DNA from: Peromyscus leucopus | Lineage: Eukaryota; Chordata; Mammalia; Rodentia; Cricetidae | Direction: 5' to 3' | Length of the DNA: 64,000 nucleotides | NCBI RefSeq assembly: GCF_004664715.2 | Contig: NC_051066.1 | Location: forward strand, 79,992,735 to 80,056,734 | Part shown: piece by piece, positions 55,233-64,000 of the stretch | How positions within the stretch are numbered: the stretch's first letter is position 1 | Layout of the letters: each line of letters begins with the position of its first letter | Translations under genes and position numbers: made by a program | Notes under the pieces: generated by a model | Told to the model about the DNA's origin: nothing | The model's database searches: none | The model's input: the letters and a program-made list of their open reading frames with translations, nothing else

Positions 55233-56607
55233 TAAGCCTTTTTTTTTTAAAACTGAAGGAGCTGTGCATTTGGGGACAGCAGACAGCTACTCTACTGAAC
55301 CTACTGGGGAGATCAGAGCCAACATTTCTTCAACTTCTGTATGTCTCTTCCTCAGGCCTGGCTAGCCCAGTTTCTAGACTCCGGATGTCATCTGTTGACC
55401 ATGTTGTGTTTACCATATTCTAGACTCAGATGAGTCCATTTCACACTGATTGATTGGGCTCCTGCTTCAAAAATCTCATTTCCTGCTAAAGACTGACTGG
55501 GACAGGATGTACAAACAATAAAATACCTCCTTTATCACCAAGAAATCCCTGGCTAGTGACAGGTACATACAGGGTATGTAGAGAACTCGGACATGGACTG
55601 ATTAGTGATGGCCTCTGTGCCACGTGACTTCTGTTTCCTAACCTCTCTCAGGCTCGAGGACTCTCAGGAATCATATCTGAAGTGTCTTGACTTTGCTTTA
55701 GCCCACCTTAAACACAGCCACTTTCTCTGCCTCTCGGATGGTATTAAACATGGTGATCAGTGATGAATACAGGGGAAGCCTTCTGACTCCTGCCCAGAAG
55801 GAGCCTCCGACCCCCGCTTTGCCAGGCATGGGGTCTTTGAACATGTTACATTTTCTTTGCTTAACTTTAACTCAATAGTGTTCCTGCCCTTAACACAGGG
55901 AGGTCATGACGGGTGTGTTCCCAGCAGAGCTGAGAGAGATGCCAGAGGTCTTTACCACAGAAATATTTTCCTTCTAGATGGTTCTTTTCCTACCAATGCA
56001 GGTAATCAATACAGAACAAAGAGACGAACTGAGCTGACCATGGCTGCCGTGATCCTCTCCACCCTTCCCTTCTGTTTGGGGATGTGGGGCAGGATCCTGC
56101 TTGCTGTCTGTTTCCTCAAGAAGAGCCCAGGGCTTGATGAGGAAGGTGACTTTTAGGTAGGCCCTCTCTTAGACTGACCTTAACCCTATTGATTAAAACA
56201 ACTGCTGTTCCTAAAGCTAGCGGTCCTGGAGTGTCTGGTTACTGTAATTGCTTTCTGAAGGGTCAGGGTGGGGATTTACCAGAGAGAAGGTTCTAGGGAA
56301 GACAGAGCTAGTTTTAACACAACTTTACATAGGTTACTCTGGTTATACACAGAGAGAAAGCAGCCATGGGCTCTCATACATACATCCTCAATCAAACTAG
56401 GTTTCAGGACCTAACGCCTTGGACTTCCTTGGATGAAACTGGACAGAGTAACGAGGGAGAGAGACAAAATCAATTTCAACTTGACTTCGTCGAGTGTATC
56501 CCAGAACTTCTCACGGGAAAGATGTCCACAAGACTTTGCCTTTGGGGGCAGGGGTAAACGTAGTAGTATTTCTGATACGTATATATAATTGCATTTGCTC
56601 ATGAACA
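55233..56607. other. Unique, SINE-free block
   Basis: About 1.4 kb without recognised repeat. The 99-codon frame at 55857-56156 (plus) has a hydrophobic stretch, MAAVILSTLPFCLGMWGRIL, but no known homologue. Candidate conserved non-coding sequence, untested. Confidence 0.4.
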
Positions 56608-56785
56608 TGTTTTTTTTCTTTTTCTTTTTCTTTTTCTGGTTTTTTGAGACAGGGTTTCTCTTTGTAGTTTTGCGCCTTTTCCTGGAACTCACTTGGTAGC
56701 CCAGGCTGGCCTCGAACTCACAGAGATCCTCCTGGTCCTGCCTCCCGAGGGCTGGGATTAAAGGTGTGTGCCACCACCGCCCGCT
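56608..56785 (-). mobile_element. B1 SINE
   Basis: (TTTTTC)n tail, gagacagggtttctctttgt, then gttttgcgccttttcctgga, then gggctgggattaaaggtgtg. Imperfect catgaacatg/catgctcgtg duplications flank it. Confidence 0.93.
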
Positions 56786-56803
56786 CATGCTCGTGTTTTT
56801 AAA

Positions 56804-57172
56804 GTACAGTCATCCCTGTGGAAGGCTTGTTTCACGACCTGCCTTTAGATGCCCAAATCTGTAAGTGCCCATGCCCTTTCAATAAAGTGGTGTAGCATTT
56901 GCATATAACCTCCTGCTTGTATAGTCTGCCTGTGTTTTTTTTTTAAATCATCACTAGATTTCTTAAAATAGTTGTAATATAATTGCTCACATTCCACGTG
57001 CCATTTATGTGAACTCACTATAGCACTTAGCACACAGCAAATCTTGCCTTTTAGAACTTTCTCGTAGTCATTTTCATTTGTTAGTTTATTTTGTTTTTAA
57101 AAATATCTTCCACCCACAGTTGGTTGACTCTTTGGATATGAAATCAACAGATATGGAGGCCCAACTGTATTT
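56804..57172 (+). mobile_element. Tigger-type non-autonomous DNA transposon
   Basis: Starts tacagtcatccctgtgg, continues gcatttgcatataacctcct, and ends gttggttgactctttggata then ggaggcccaactgta. The terminal cagt.../...actg pair matches Tigger ends. Same family as 2472-2788. Confidence 0.75.
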
Positions 57173-57369
57173 ACAAGTTGTGGACAAGTTCACAAAACAG
57201 TCACGGGGGCCACCTTGGCATAAAACATTCAGAGTGGGGAGTAAAAAGGCGGAGAAAGACTTTGAGTCTTTTGTTATATTGTCAAATCTGTCAACGTGTT
57301 ACAAACAAATACTTGGTATATTCATAACTAGGAAAAAATCAAAAGATTTTGCTTTAAAAAGTAGATTTT

Positions 57370-57465
57370 TGCAATCCCAGCACTAGCAAGGCTGAGGCAG
57401 GAAGATCACAGGTTCAAGGCTAGCCTTGGCTGTATAATGAAATCTATCTCAAACCAATGAAACAA
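57370..57465 (+). mobile_element. B1/B4-type SINE fragment
   Basis: caatcccagcactagcaagg, then ggttcaaggctagccttggc. Confidence 0.7.
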
Positions 57466-57660
57466 GTACCACATGGTGCAGCTCAGTTAGCAGAGTGCCG
57501 GCCTAGCAAGCCGAGGCCCTGGGTTACATTTCCAGCACTGCCGGAAACCCAGCATGGTGGTACACAGCTGTTATCCCAGAACTAGGGAGGTGGAAACAGG
57601 AGAATCAGAGAACCAGCCCTAGCTGCATGAGACCCTGCCTCAAAAAATGTCAAACCAAAC
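57466..57660 (+). mobile_element. B4 SINE
   Basis: ggtgcagctcagttagcaga, then catttccagcactgccggaa, then gttatcccagaactagggag. Confidence 0.8.
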
Positions 57661-58140
57661 AAAACCAACACAGTACTTAGTAAACCTACTGAAGTTTCCT
57701 AGGCTAGTTCAAAAAATCAGAGCTTTGCTGATCAGGGGGACGCAAGCTGAGCCATATGAAGTGCCTTGGAGAGGCAGATGCTCCCAGCTGTGCTACATGG
57801 CCCCATGGAAGAGGCCTGGGATTGGAAGAGGGCCGCTGAGGTAACTCCCTGCCCTGCAGAATCCTGCAGCTCCTCAGGGTTGACTTTCCACAGTGTTGAA
57901 GGCACCAAAAGTCAAGAGTCTGCTTGAGACCTGAGACGGAGGGAGGGGTTTCATCTGCATAATTTGATAACTGAGGAGTCCGCAGTGGACCCAGCATAGA
58001 TAGTATTTATTTGAGGCCAGCATTGAGCTGTACTCTGGGAACCTGGGGGCACACTGCATTTTGTAGACATCCTCTTTAATTACTACATGCTTCTAAATTG
58101 GTGCTATTGTTGCTGCCCATCTTATAATTAAAATCACAGT
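57661..58140. other. Unique sequence
   Basis: No repeat recognised. Opposed short frames at 57647-57997 are featureless. Confidence 0.45.
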
Positions 58141-58149
58141 TTTTTTTTC

Positions 58150-58305
58150 CTGGGGGGGGGGTGCTGTTTCAAGGCAGAGTTTCTCTGTGTAGCCCTGGCT
58201 GTCCTGGAACTCACTCTATAGATCAGGCTGGCCTTGAACTCATGGAGATCCACCTGCCTCTGCCTTCCGAGTACTGGGATTAAAGGCATGCATCACCATC
58301 TGGCT
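58150..58305 (-). mobile_element. B1 SINE
   Basis: caaggcagagtttctctgtg, then gtagccctggctgtcctgga, then gtactgggattaaaggcatg. Confidence 0.93.
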
Positions 58306-58762
58306 AAAATGACATATTTTAAAAGCTTAATAATTCATTCATCAAACCAAACCAACCAATCAATCAGCCAGACAAAAGCAGTGGGTTTGGTTTAGATCAG
58401 TGCTACAGCACCTGCCTTCCTTACCCCAGGCCCTCTGTTCCAGCCTAGTACTACTAAAACACAGGAATAATCATTGTCATCTGGTTATGTTATAAGGTTG
58501 CAAATAACACATGTGATTAAGAAGAAATCTGAAAAGTAGTTGTACATCCTGCCTGCATATGGAGACTGTGTGAGAGGGGATTAAACCAGAGCCTTGGTAT
58601 TCAGTAGGAGTATGGTAGGCTACATAGAACCCTTAGACTATGTGTCTATGTTTATGGTTAGATGTGTATATATACATATACTATACACTCTCCTAGGTTT
58701 TCTAAGACTTTCTTATACTTGGGAAACCTTCATTAATCGAAAGTTTTCTAAAAAGCAATAAA
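58306..58762. other. Unique sequence
   Basis: No gene or repeat recognised. Confidence 0.45.
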
Positions 58763-58982
58763 CATGGAGCTGGAGAGATGGCTCAATGGTTAAGAGTTCT
58801 TACTGTGCCTGCAGATGAACACAGAGGTTCCCAGCATCCACATCAGGCAGCTCACAACCGCCTGCCACTCTGGTTCCCATGCCCTCTGGCATGTGCATGC
58901 ACCTGCATGCATGTGGTATACACTAACTCAAACAGGCACATAAACATATACATAAATTAACAAAATATCAAATCTTTTTTTG
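58763..58982 (+). mobile_element. B2 SINE
   Basis: ggagctggagagatggctca, then catcaggcagctcacaaccg. Flanked by aaagcaataaac just before and at 58984-58995. Confidence 0.92.
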
Positions 58983-58996
58983 GAAAGCAATAAACT

Positions 58997-60339
58997 TATG
59001 GGGTTCCTTCCAGCCCACGGTCTCCCCTGTCTCAGGCACACACTAAACAGTGGTTCAGTTATCCTTGTTGAACACAACAGATAGCACTCAGGCCATCAGC
59101 TATTGAGACAGCACCTTCAGGACAAACAGCTGTTGGTGCTCTCTCTGTGGAATCCTTAGTAACCTCACACTAAGCTGTGATGTCCCTCTGTTTCTCTGTC
59201 CATCATTTCTTCTTCCTTCCTTCATAAAAACATCTGGGTTTGTGCCTTGGGATAACAGAAAAATGTGTCTCCTCAATCGAGCTCCTCCTCTGCCAATCTG
59301 ATCAGAGTAAACAAGGGCCTTGAGGACCTGAGAAAAGCTGGCAGTGATTCTTGGATGGTGTATTGTGAGGAGATTTTAATTGGCTAGGGTTGGCCTCTGA
59401 CCTCTTGTATAGATTGATGTATGAGGTAAATTGGCCGTCAAGTGTTGGGAAATTGATAGCAGAATGGAATGGAGATGGTAGGAGATACAAGTTGTTTGAA
59501 TAGAGCTTGGAAAATATTGCCGGCCCCAGCCCCCTGACACGCCCAATTCCTCCCCTGGTGTAGGGTTCCCTGAGAGCACTGCTAGGCCCTCAGTTGGTCT
59601 TGGAAGTTCTATGTGAAGTCAGATAAAGGTTGCCAATGCGGATCTGCAGGGGAGAAAACAGTAAGTCAATGTGCTGCAAGATGTCTTATTTCTTCCCACT
59701 ATTGTGCTCAAATCCATAATAGAAATATACACGTGAAAATTTCCTTTTTATCAAGAAAATGATTTGCTCTTACTCCACCCAAGGTTTGTTTATTGTGTGG
59801 TTCTTAGGGAGGAGTGGGTGATGACTTCTACTTTGGCACCACTGCCCTAGAAGTGTCCGAAAACCCCTGGGGAAAGTAACAGTTTCTCTTCCCCTACTCA
59901 AAGAAGGGAGTTGGCTTTAGAGGGCCATATGGGACCTAAGGTGTTGTAGGCCAAGGCAAACAATACAGACTGGCTCCATGTAATCTGTGTACCTGGTCCT
60001 CTGTGCTCTTGAATAATCGCAGCCTGTGCTTGGCCATATTTCTTTTCACTTCATATGCTTGTGAGCCGTAGATCATAATTCAAATCCAATGATCCATTCG
60101 TAGGAAATGGTCTAGAAACAAATGGAGTGTTTCTTTGTAGAAACTGCCATGCTAGTGCATTATTTGGGTTATATAGTCACCTACTAAAAACTCCCCGACT
60201 TCTGGCTCCAAGCTAGTCAGAGTCAGCACCTAACAACTTCCAGTTATCTTTGGTCCTTAATGCATTAGTTTAGCCAAAAGATCTTTACTGAAACTGCCAC
60301 AAGCAGCTTCTTAGTTGGCGCCTGGAATATAGTGGTCCT
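58997..60339. other. Unique, SINE-free block
   Basis: About 1.3 kb without recognised repeat or gene. Candidate conserved non-coding sequence, untested. Confidence 0.45.
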
Positions 60340-60665
60340 CAAACAGATGTGGTTCTCACTCTCATGGATCCTCAGTGCCACGGAAAAACAGGTGGGAAAC
60401 AAGTCAAACACGCAGGACTACATATGTCCTCACACACTGTGACGTGTTCTAGAAGGGAAAGAGACCAAGATGCTCTGTGAAAGGACAGGAAGGAGTGACT
60501 TATGTATAGTGTTGTATACAGTTCTGGAAGGGAATCCTGAGGACATGGCATTTAAGCTGAAACCTGAAGAAGAGGAGGCAGTCATGAGATCAACGGAGCA
60601 GGCTAAGGGACAGCGTGTGCTGAGACTCTGACAGGAACAGGCTTGTTCAAGAAACGAAAGCTGTA
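60340..60665. mobile_element. Ancient mammalian repeat (probably antisense L2-related)
   Basis: Same series as the repeat at 13395: ctctcatggatcctcagtgc, then acaggtgggaaacaagtca, then ggcatttaagctgaaacctg, then gggacagcgtgtgctgag. Confidence 0.45.
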
Positions 60666-60930
60666 TGTGGGGAAGGACTAGCTTTCTTCTTTCAATGCGT
60701 TTTCAATGCACAACATATCCTCTGAATGTATATCACATGGCTGGGGTGATGTCCACTTGTGTCCACTAAATATGTTACAGATGTGCCCCATCATTAAATA
60801 TTCTACTACAGGATTTCTAATGACATTGTAAAATTTCTAATATGGGTATACTATAATGAATTTAGCCTTTCTATTATGAGATATTCGAGCCCAATATCTT
60901 AAATTACAACATAGTTAACCATGTAATAAA
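60666..60930. other. Unique AT-rich sequence
   Basis: No gene or repeat recognised. Confidence 0.45.
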
Positions 60931-61095
60931 GCTGGACATGGTGATACACACCTTTAATCCCAGCACTCAGGAGGCAGAGAGAAGCAGGCAGATCTCTGTA
61001 TGTTCGCGGCCATTCTGGTCTACATAGTGAGTTCCAAATCAGCCAGGGCTGCATAGTGGGATGCTATCTCAAAATAAATAAATTCATAAAAATAA
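60931..61095 (+). mobile_element. B1 SINE
   Basis: cctttaatcccagcactcag, then gcagatctctgtatgttcgc, with an (AAAT)n tail. Confidence 0.9.
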
Positions 61096-61211
61096 ACAAA
61101 GATAATTTAAATATCAAGGGACAGAGACTACTTTCCATACCTGTACTTGATTATTTCTTAGGAAAAACTTCTAGAAATGAAATTGCCAGCCTTAAAAAAA
61201 AATATGTCTGC

Positions 61212-61402
61212 ATGGGGCTGGGAATGTGATCCAGTTATAGCGTGCTTGACTAGCATTCAGGAAGCATGGGTCCTCAGAGCACTGTATAAACTAGGTGGGG
61301 TGCAGCATGCCAGCACTTGGGACATGGAGGCAGGAAGATCAAAAGTTTGAGATCATCTCAGATAGGTAGTGAGTTCAAGGTCATCCTTGTATACATAACA
61401 CT
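61212..61402 (+). mobile_element. B4 SINE
   Basis: ggggctgggaatgtgatcca, then gcttgactagcattcaggaa, then ggaggcaggaagatcaaaag. Confidence 0.75.
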
Positions 61403-61404
61403 GA

Positions 61405-61482
61405 AGAGAGGGGGGGGAGGAAGTATGGAACAGAAGGAGAGAGGGAGAAAAGGAGGGAGGGAGGGAGAGAGGGAGGGAGGTG
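61405..61482. repeat. (GGGA)n purine tract
   Basis: Repeats of gggag and ggagg. The open frame at 61317-61643 crosses B4 and this tract and is not a gene. Confidence 0.93.
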
Positions 61483-61704
61483 GGAGCCTATTTTCATGGT
61501 GGGATGTAAAGTGCAGAGGCAGCATCTTGAGATCTGCTGACCTCCACACTTATGAATGCAGTTTAAGCCATTTCAATGGGAATGAGATTTCCAAGCAGTG
61601 GGAACCACGCTGTAGAGAAAGCAACAAGTCACTCAGCCTATGAAGGATGGAAGAGTGGGTCTGCCGGAACCTGGGGAAGCTTGAGTGTTACAGATATTTA
61701 GTGT

Positions 61705-61832
61705 GGGGGATTCCATTTCCTCGGGCGTAAGATAGAGCCAATGACGGAATCTGTCCCACAGTATTGGTGCAGAGATTAGTAGGAACCATGGCGTCTGCCC
61801 AGAGCAGGAAGCAATCGGTGAATGATGAACAC
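61705..61832 (+). mobile_element. MIR SINE
   Basis: gattccatttcctcgggcgt, then ttggtgcagagattagtagg, then gcaatcggtgaatgatg. Confidence 0.6.
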
Positions 61833-62221
61833 CAGTTCTCTCACCACCCAACTGAGTCTCATGGGTGTGGGTGTGGACACTCTTAATGGGCACATGGAAA
61901 AAGGGACACTCCTGTGCTACATTCCCATCTCTGAGGAACTGGATAAGGTACTCGCCCACCTTATCCCGGTAATAGAGGTATGATCTCCATGCTGAAAGCT
62001 GAAACTCTCCTTCACGAGTTGGTTTATCTTTAATTGAAAATAGGCCCTGTTTAGTCAAGAGGGATCTTAGAAACTGTTTTGCACCTAAATATTTCATCAT
62101 TTGCTCATGCATGAGCCTACAACGTAACAGGGAAACAAGAAGTTTGAACGCGGGCCTCTCTCACTCACGGGCTCAGAGAGCTTGGTGCTCACCGAGCTCT
62201 TTATCTCCTGCTGTAATAGAA
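61833..62221 (-). other. Unassigned 159-codon minus-strand open frame (61633-62112)
   Basis: The minus strand is open from 62112 to 61633. The N-terminal half (62112-61870) is outside recognised repeats and encodes, for example, QLSAWRSYLYYRDKVGEYL and FLRDGNVAQECPFF. The C-terminal half lies in the antisense of a MIR, which argues against an intact ancestral gene. No family recognised. A decayed coding exon or a chance frame are both possible. Confidence 0.25.
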
Positions 62222-62325
62222 CAATATCACCTCTCAGAGGGGTTGCAAGGATTCCACGAGACTATCACAAGCAAGAGCACTTGACCTTTGCAGTGGAGGA
62301 GATTGGTAAATATCATTGAGCCCAA
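62222..62325 (+). mobile_element. Possible MIR fragment
   Basis: tcacctctcagaggggttgc, then aggattccacgagactatca, then gcaagagcacttgacc. Confidence 0.4.
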
Positions 62326-62835
62326 ATACCTTATCCACATCCCAAGCAGCAACTGGCGAGGATCTGGGCACATAAAACTTCATGCACTAATGAGAAAAGA
62401 CATCTGCTTTGAGGAATAGCCCTCTCTTTTATTCCTACAATGATCAATTGCCGTTCCCTTTCATATGCTGTCTAAAAGCTCACAGTGACCCTGACTTATA
62501 ACCAAGATAAGAAAACAGGAGTGATAAGGATGCTCATGAATCTCCTAACACGTCGCAAGGCTGCAAGAGTGATTAGTTTGACTCCCCATCTTCCACGTTT
62601 GTCAGCCTAGAGAAACTCTGAACTGGTCAAGAGGTCCAGGGCCATCAGCAGTCCAACAGACTAGGGTAGAGGGAGTGTCTGAGTTCATAGTGGTTCTCAG
62701 AAGGTGTCGGCAAACAGAGAGCCACTGCTTCTGTGGAATTGGCTGTGAACGGTACATTCATCCCACTGGGAGCCATGACCTTGTCATTGTGCCAGAAACT
62801 TCTTGAGCAAATTCCAACTTGATTTTAGATTTTTG
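62326..62835. other. Unique sequence
   Basis: No gene or repeat recognised. Confidence 0.45.
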
Positions 62836-62837
62836 CT

Positions 62838-63003
62838 GGGCTCAGGGTCTCATACACACTAGGCAAGTTTTCCCAATAAGCTACACACCAAGCCCTTAAT
62901 TTTAAAAGAAAGTCTCACTATGTGGCCCAGGATGGCTTTGAACTCTGATCGTCTTGATTCCACCTATCAAGTGCTGTGATTACAGGTGTGTGCACCTAGC
63001 CCA
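62838..63003 (-). mobile_element. B4 SINE
   Basis: actaggcaagttttcccaat, then tatgtggcccaggatggctt, then gctgtgattacaggtgtgtg. Confidence 0.8.
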
Positions 63004-63463
63004 GATTTTATTTGCCATGTGAGAAGGGAGCAGCCAGGACTAGAAAAGGGTCCAGAGCATAAGAAAATAAGAAAAAGCTTTGGAGAAGGAGATGCAAAAA
63101 ATTCATATAAAAACAGGATTTTGTAATTCCTTTTGTAATCATTTTCTGGCTTACTTCTAGAAAAGAAGAAAATGGCTTCACTCTCCCTACTTGTAAAATA
63201 GGGACAAGCCTCCAAGTATCAAGTTCTGAAGCTATTAGCTGGCATGTGGGCTTTATTCTCATTAATACCTATACCCAGATGGTCCTAATCCAGGATTCTA
63301 ACAGGCATGCTGAGTCTTCCACCTGGGAGCAACATCTATAGTCTATATTGCATTTACCGGAGCGGAAAACCCTAATATTCTTCTTGTCTTTTGATCTGCT
63401 TATTTGTTTAATTTCTTTTCTTTCCTCATATCGTGTGCATTTTTGCTGAAAATTCTATTGATT

Positions 63464-63464
<1 letters not shown>
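63004..63464. other. Unique AT-rich sequence
   Basis: No gene or repeat recognised. Confidence 0.45.

Positions 63465-63465
<1 letters not shown>

Positions 63466-63507
<42 letters not shown>
63466..63507. repeat. (CA)n microsatellite
   Basis: About 20 CA units. Confidence 0.97.
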
Positions 63508-63510
<3 letters not shown>

Positions 63511-63555
63511 CCTTCAAACCACATGTGAGCCAATATGATCTTTGTGTGTGTTTGC

Positions 63556-63660
63556 TTTGTGGGGATAGGAACCAAACCCAAGGCCTTATAAACACTAACC
63601 CTGTTCTCTCTCCTCTCTCCCCTTCCCACCCCCTCCCGCTGAGCTACACCCACCCCACAT
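63556..63660 (-). mobile_element. ID/B4 SINE fragment
   Basis: ggggataggaaccaaaccca, then aggccttataaacactaacc, then cgctgagctacacccacccc. A pyrimidine-rich insertion lies inside. Confidence 0.6.
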
Positions 63661-63719
63661 CTTGTGACTTTTGACAACTACTTTCACTCCCACACCCTTT
63701 GTCTTTATCGTGTACCTAA

Positions 63720-64000
63720 TTATTTTAACGCGTCTCGCTGTCTTTCCTGGTTCTGTAGCTGTCCTTTCAATCTCCTTCCAACACGGTAGGCAGGGGATCC
63801 GGTCCTGTGCAGATGAGATTGTGGCGAAGCCCTCAGCTTCGCCGTCTCCCTGAGAGAGAAGAGTCCTCACTAGGGCTCTCCAGACATCGACACTGCCGCC
63901 CACCGTCCGCCGCCCACCGTCCGCCTGCCTTTCCCGGTGCTCACTGCGCTTCCATCCTCTCCGGGCCGACCTCAAAGCCTCCATTCTTGCTCTTCCTTCT
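63720..64000. promoter_or_regulatory. CpG-rich segment, possible CpG island edge
   Basis: About twenty CpGs fall within 270 bases, far above the intergenic background. A 14-bp motif, cgcccaccgtccgc, is directly repeated at 63897-63910 and 63911-63924. The minus strand is open from 63984 to 63595, but that frame runs into an ID/B4 fragment, so only its first part could be an exon. The window ends inside this segment, so its extent is unknown. It could be the edge of a promoter or a non-coding RNA start; no Wt1 coding sequence is present. Confidence 0.45.

Noticed and set aside
56041..56156. Small membrane protein with hydrophobic MAAVILSTLPFCLGMWGRIL
   Set aside because: A single short hydrophobic run in an isolated frame, with no homologue known to me.
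63720..64000. Wt1 exon 1
   Set aside because: No recognisable WT1 N-terminal coding sequence. In mouse the gene starts roughly 110 kb from Eif3m, beyond this window if spacing is similar.

Overview
The window is nuclear DNA of a rodent, most likely a cricetid (hamster, vole or deer-mouse group). It is full of B1, B2, B3, B4 and ID-type SINEs, long (CA)n, (TC)n and (AT)n tracts, and ancient mammalian repeats (MIR, L2, L1, MLT1-like, Tigger-like, MER5-like). Many B1 copies carry the 3' variant ggaaaggcgcaaagctaca or aggcaccaaaactacac, and three related TG...CA long terminal repeats are present. As I recall, these types are common in cricetids and rare in mouse or rat. There are no operons or bacterial features.

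The only protein-coding gene I can support lies at the left edge. On the minus strand, inside a CpG island (about 1555-2165), is the first coding exon of Eif3m (translation initiation factor 3 subunit M), encoding MSVPAFIDISEEDQ followed by a splice donor. Positions 1-1921 are intron 1, and the other exons lie beyond the left edge. Everything right of about 2.1 kb is upstream of this gene. In human and mouse, Wt1 is the next gene in that direction, transcribed divergently, so I infer that most of the window is the Eif3m-Wt1 intergenic interval. No Wt1 exon was recognised.

From 2.2 to 27 kb the sequence is SINE-dense and includes a multiply frameshifted processed pseudogene of Ndufab1 (mitochondrial acyl carrier protein) at about 19.16-19.96 kb. 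From about 27 to 37 kb it is comparatively SINE-poor and unique, with an exact 25-bp inverted repeat (28064-28238), an old L1 3' end and old LTR and DNA-transposon fragments. A two-level minisatellite sits at 37.12-37.38 kb and a clean solo LTR at 38595-38988. From 39 to 63 kb SINEs and microsatellites resume, with two more LTRs of the same group (one splitting a B2, one keeping a retroviral leader) and several unassigned ORFs. The last 250 bases (63.75-64.0 kb) are CpG-rich and may be the edge of another CpG island.

Repeat family names were assigned by recognising consensus phrases from memory. Boundaries are good to a few bases where target-site duplications are given and approximate elsewhere. 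Stretches called unique simply show no repeat or gene that I recognise.
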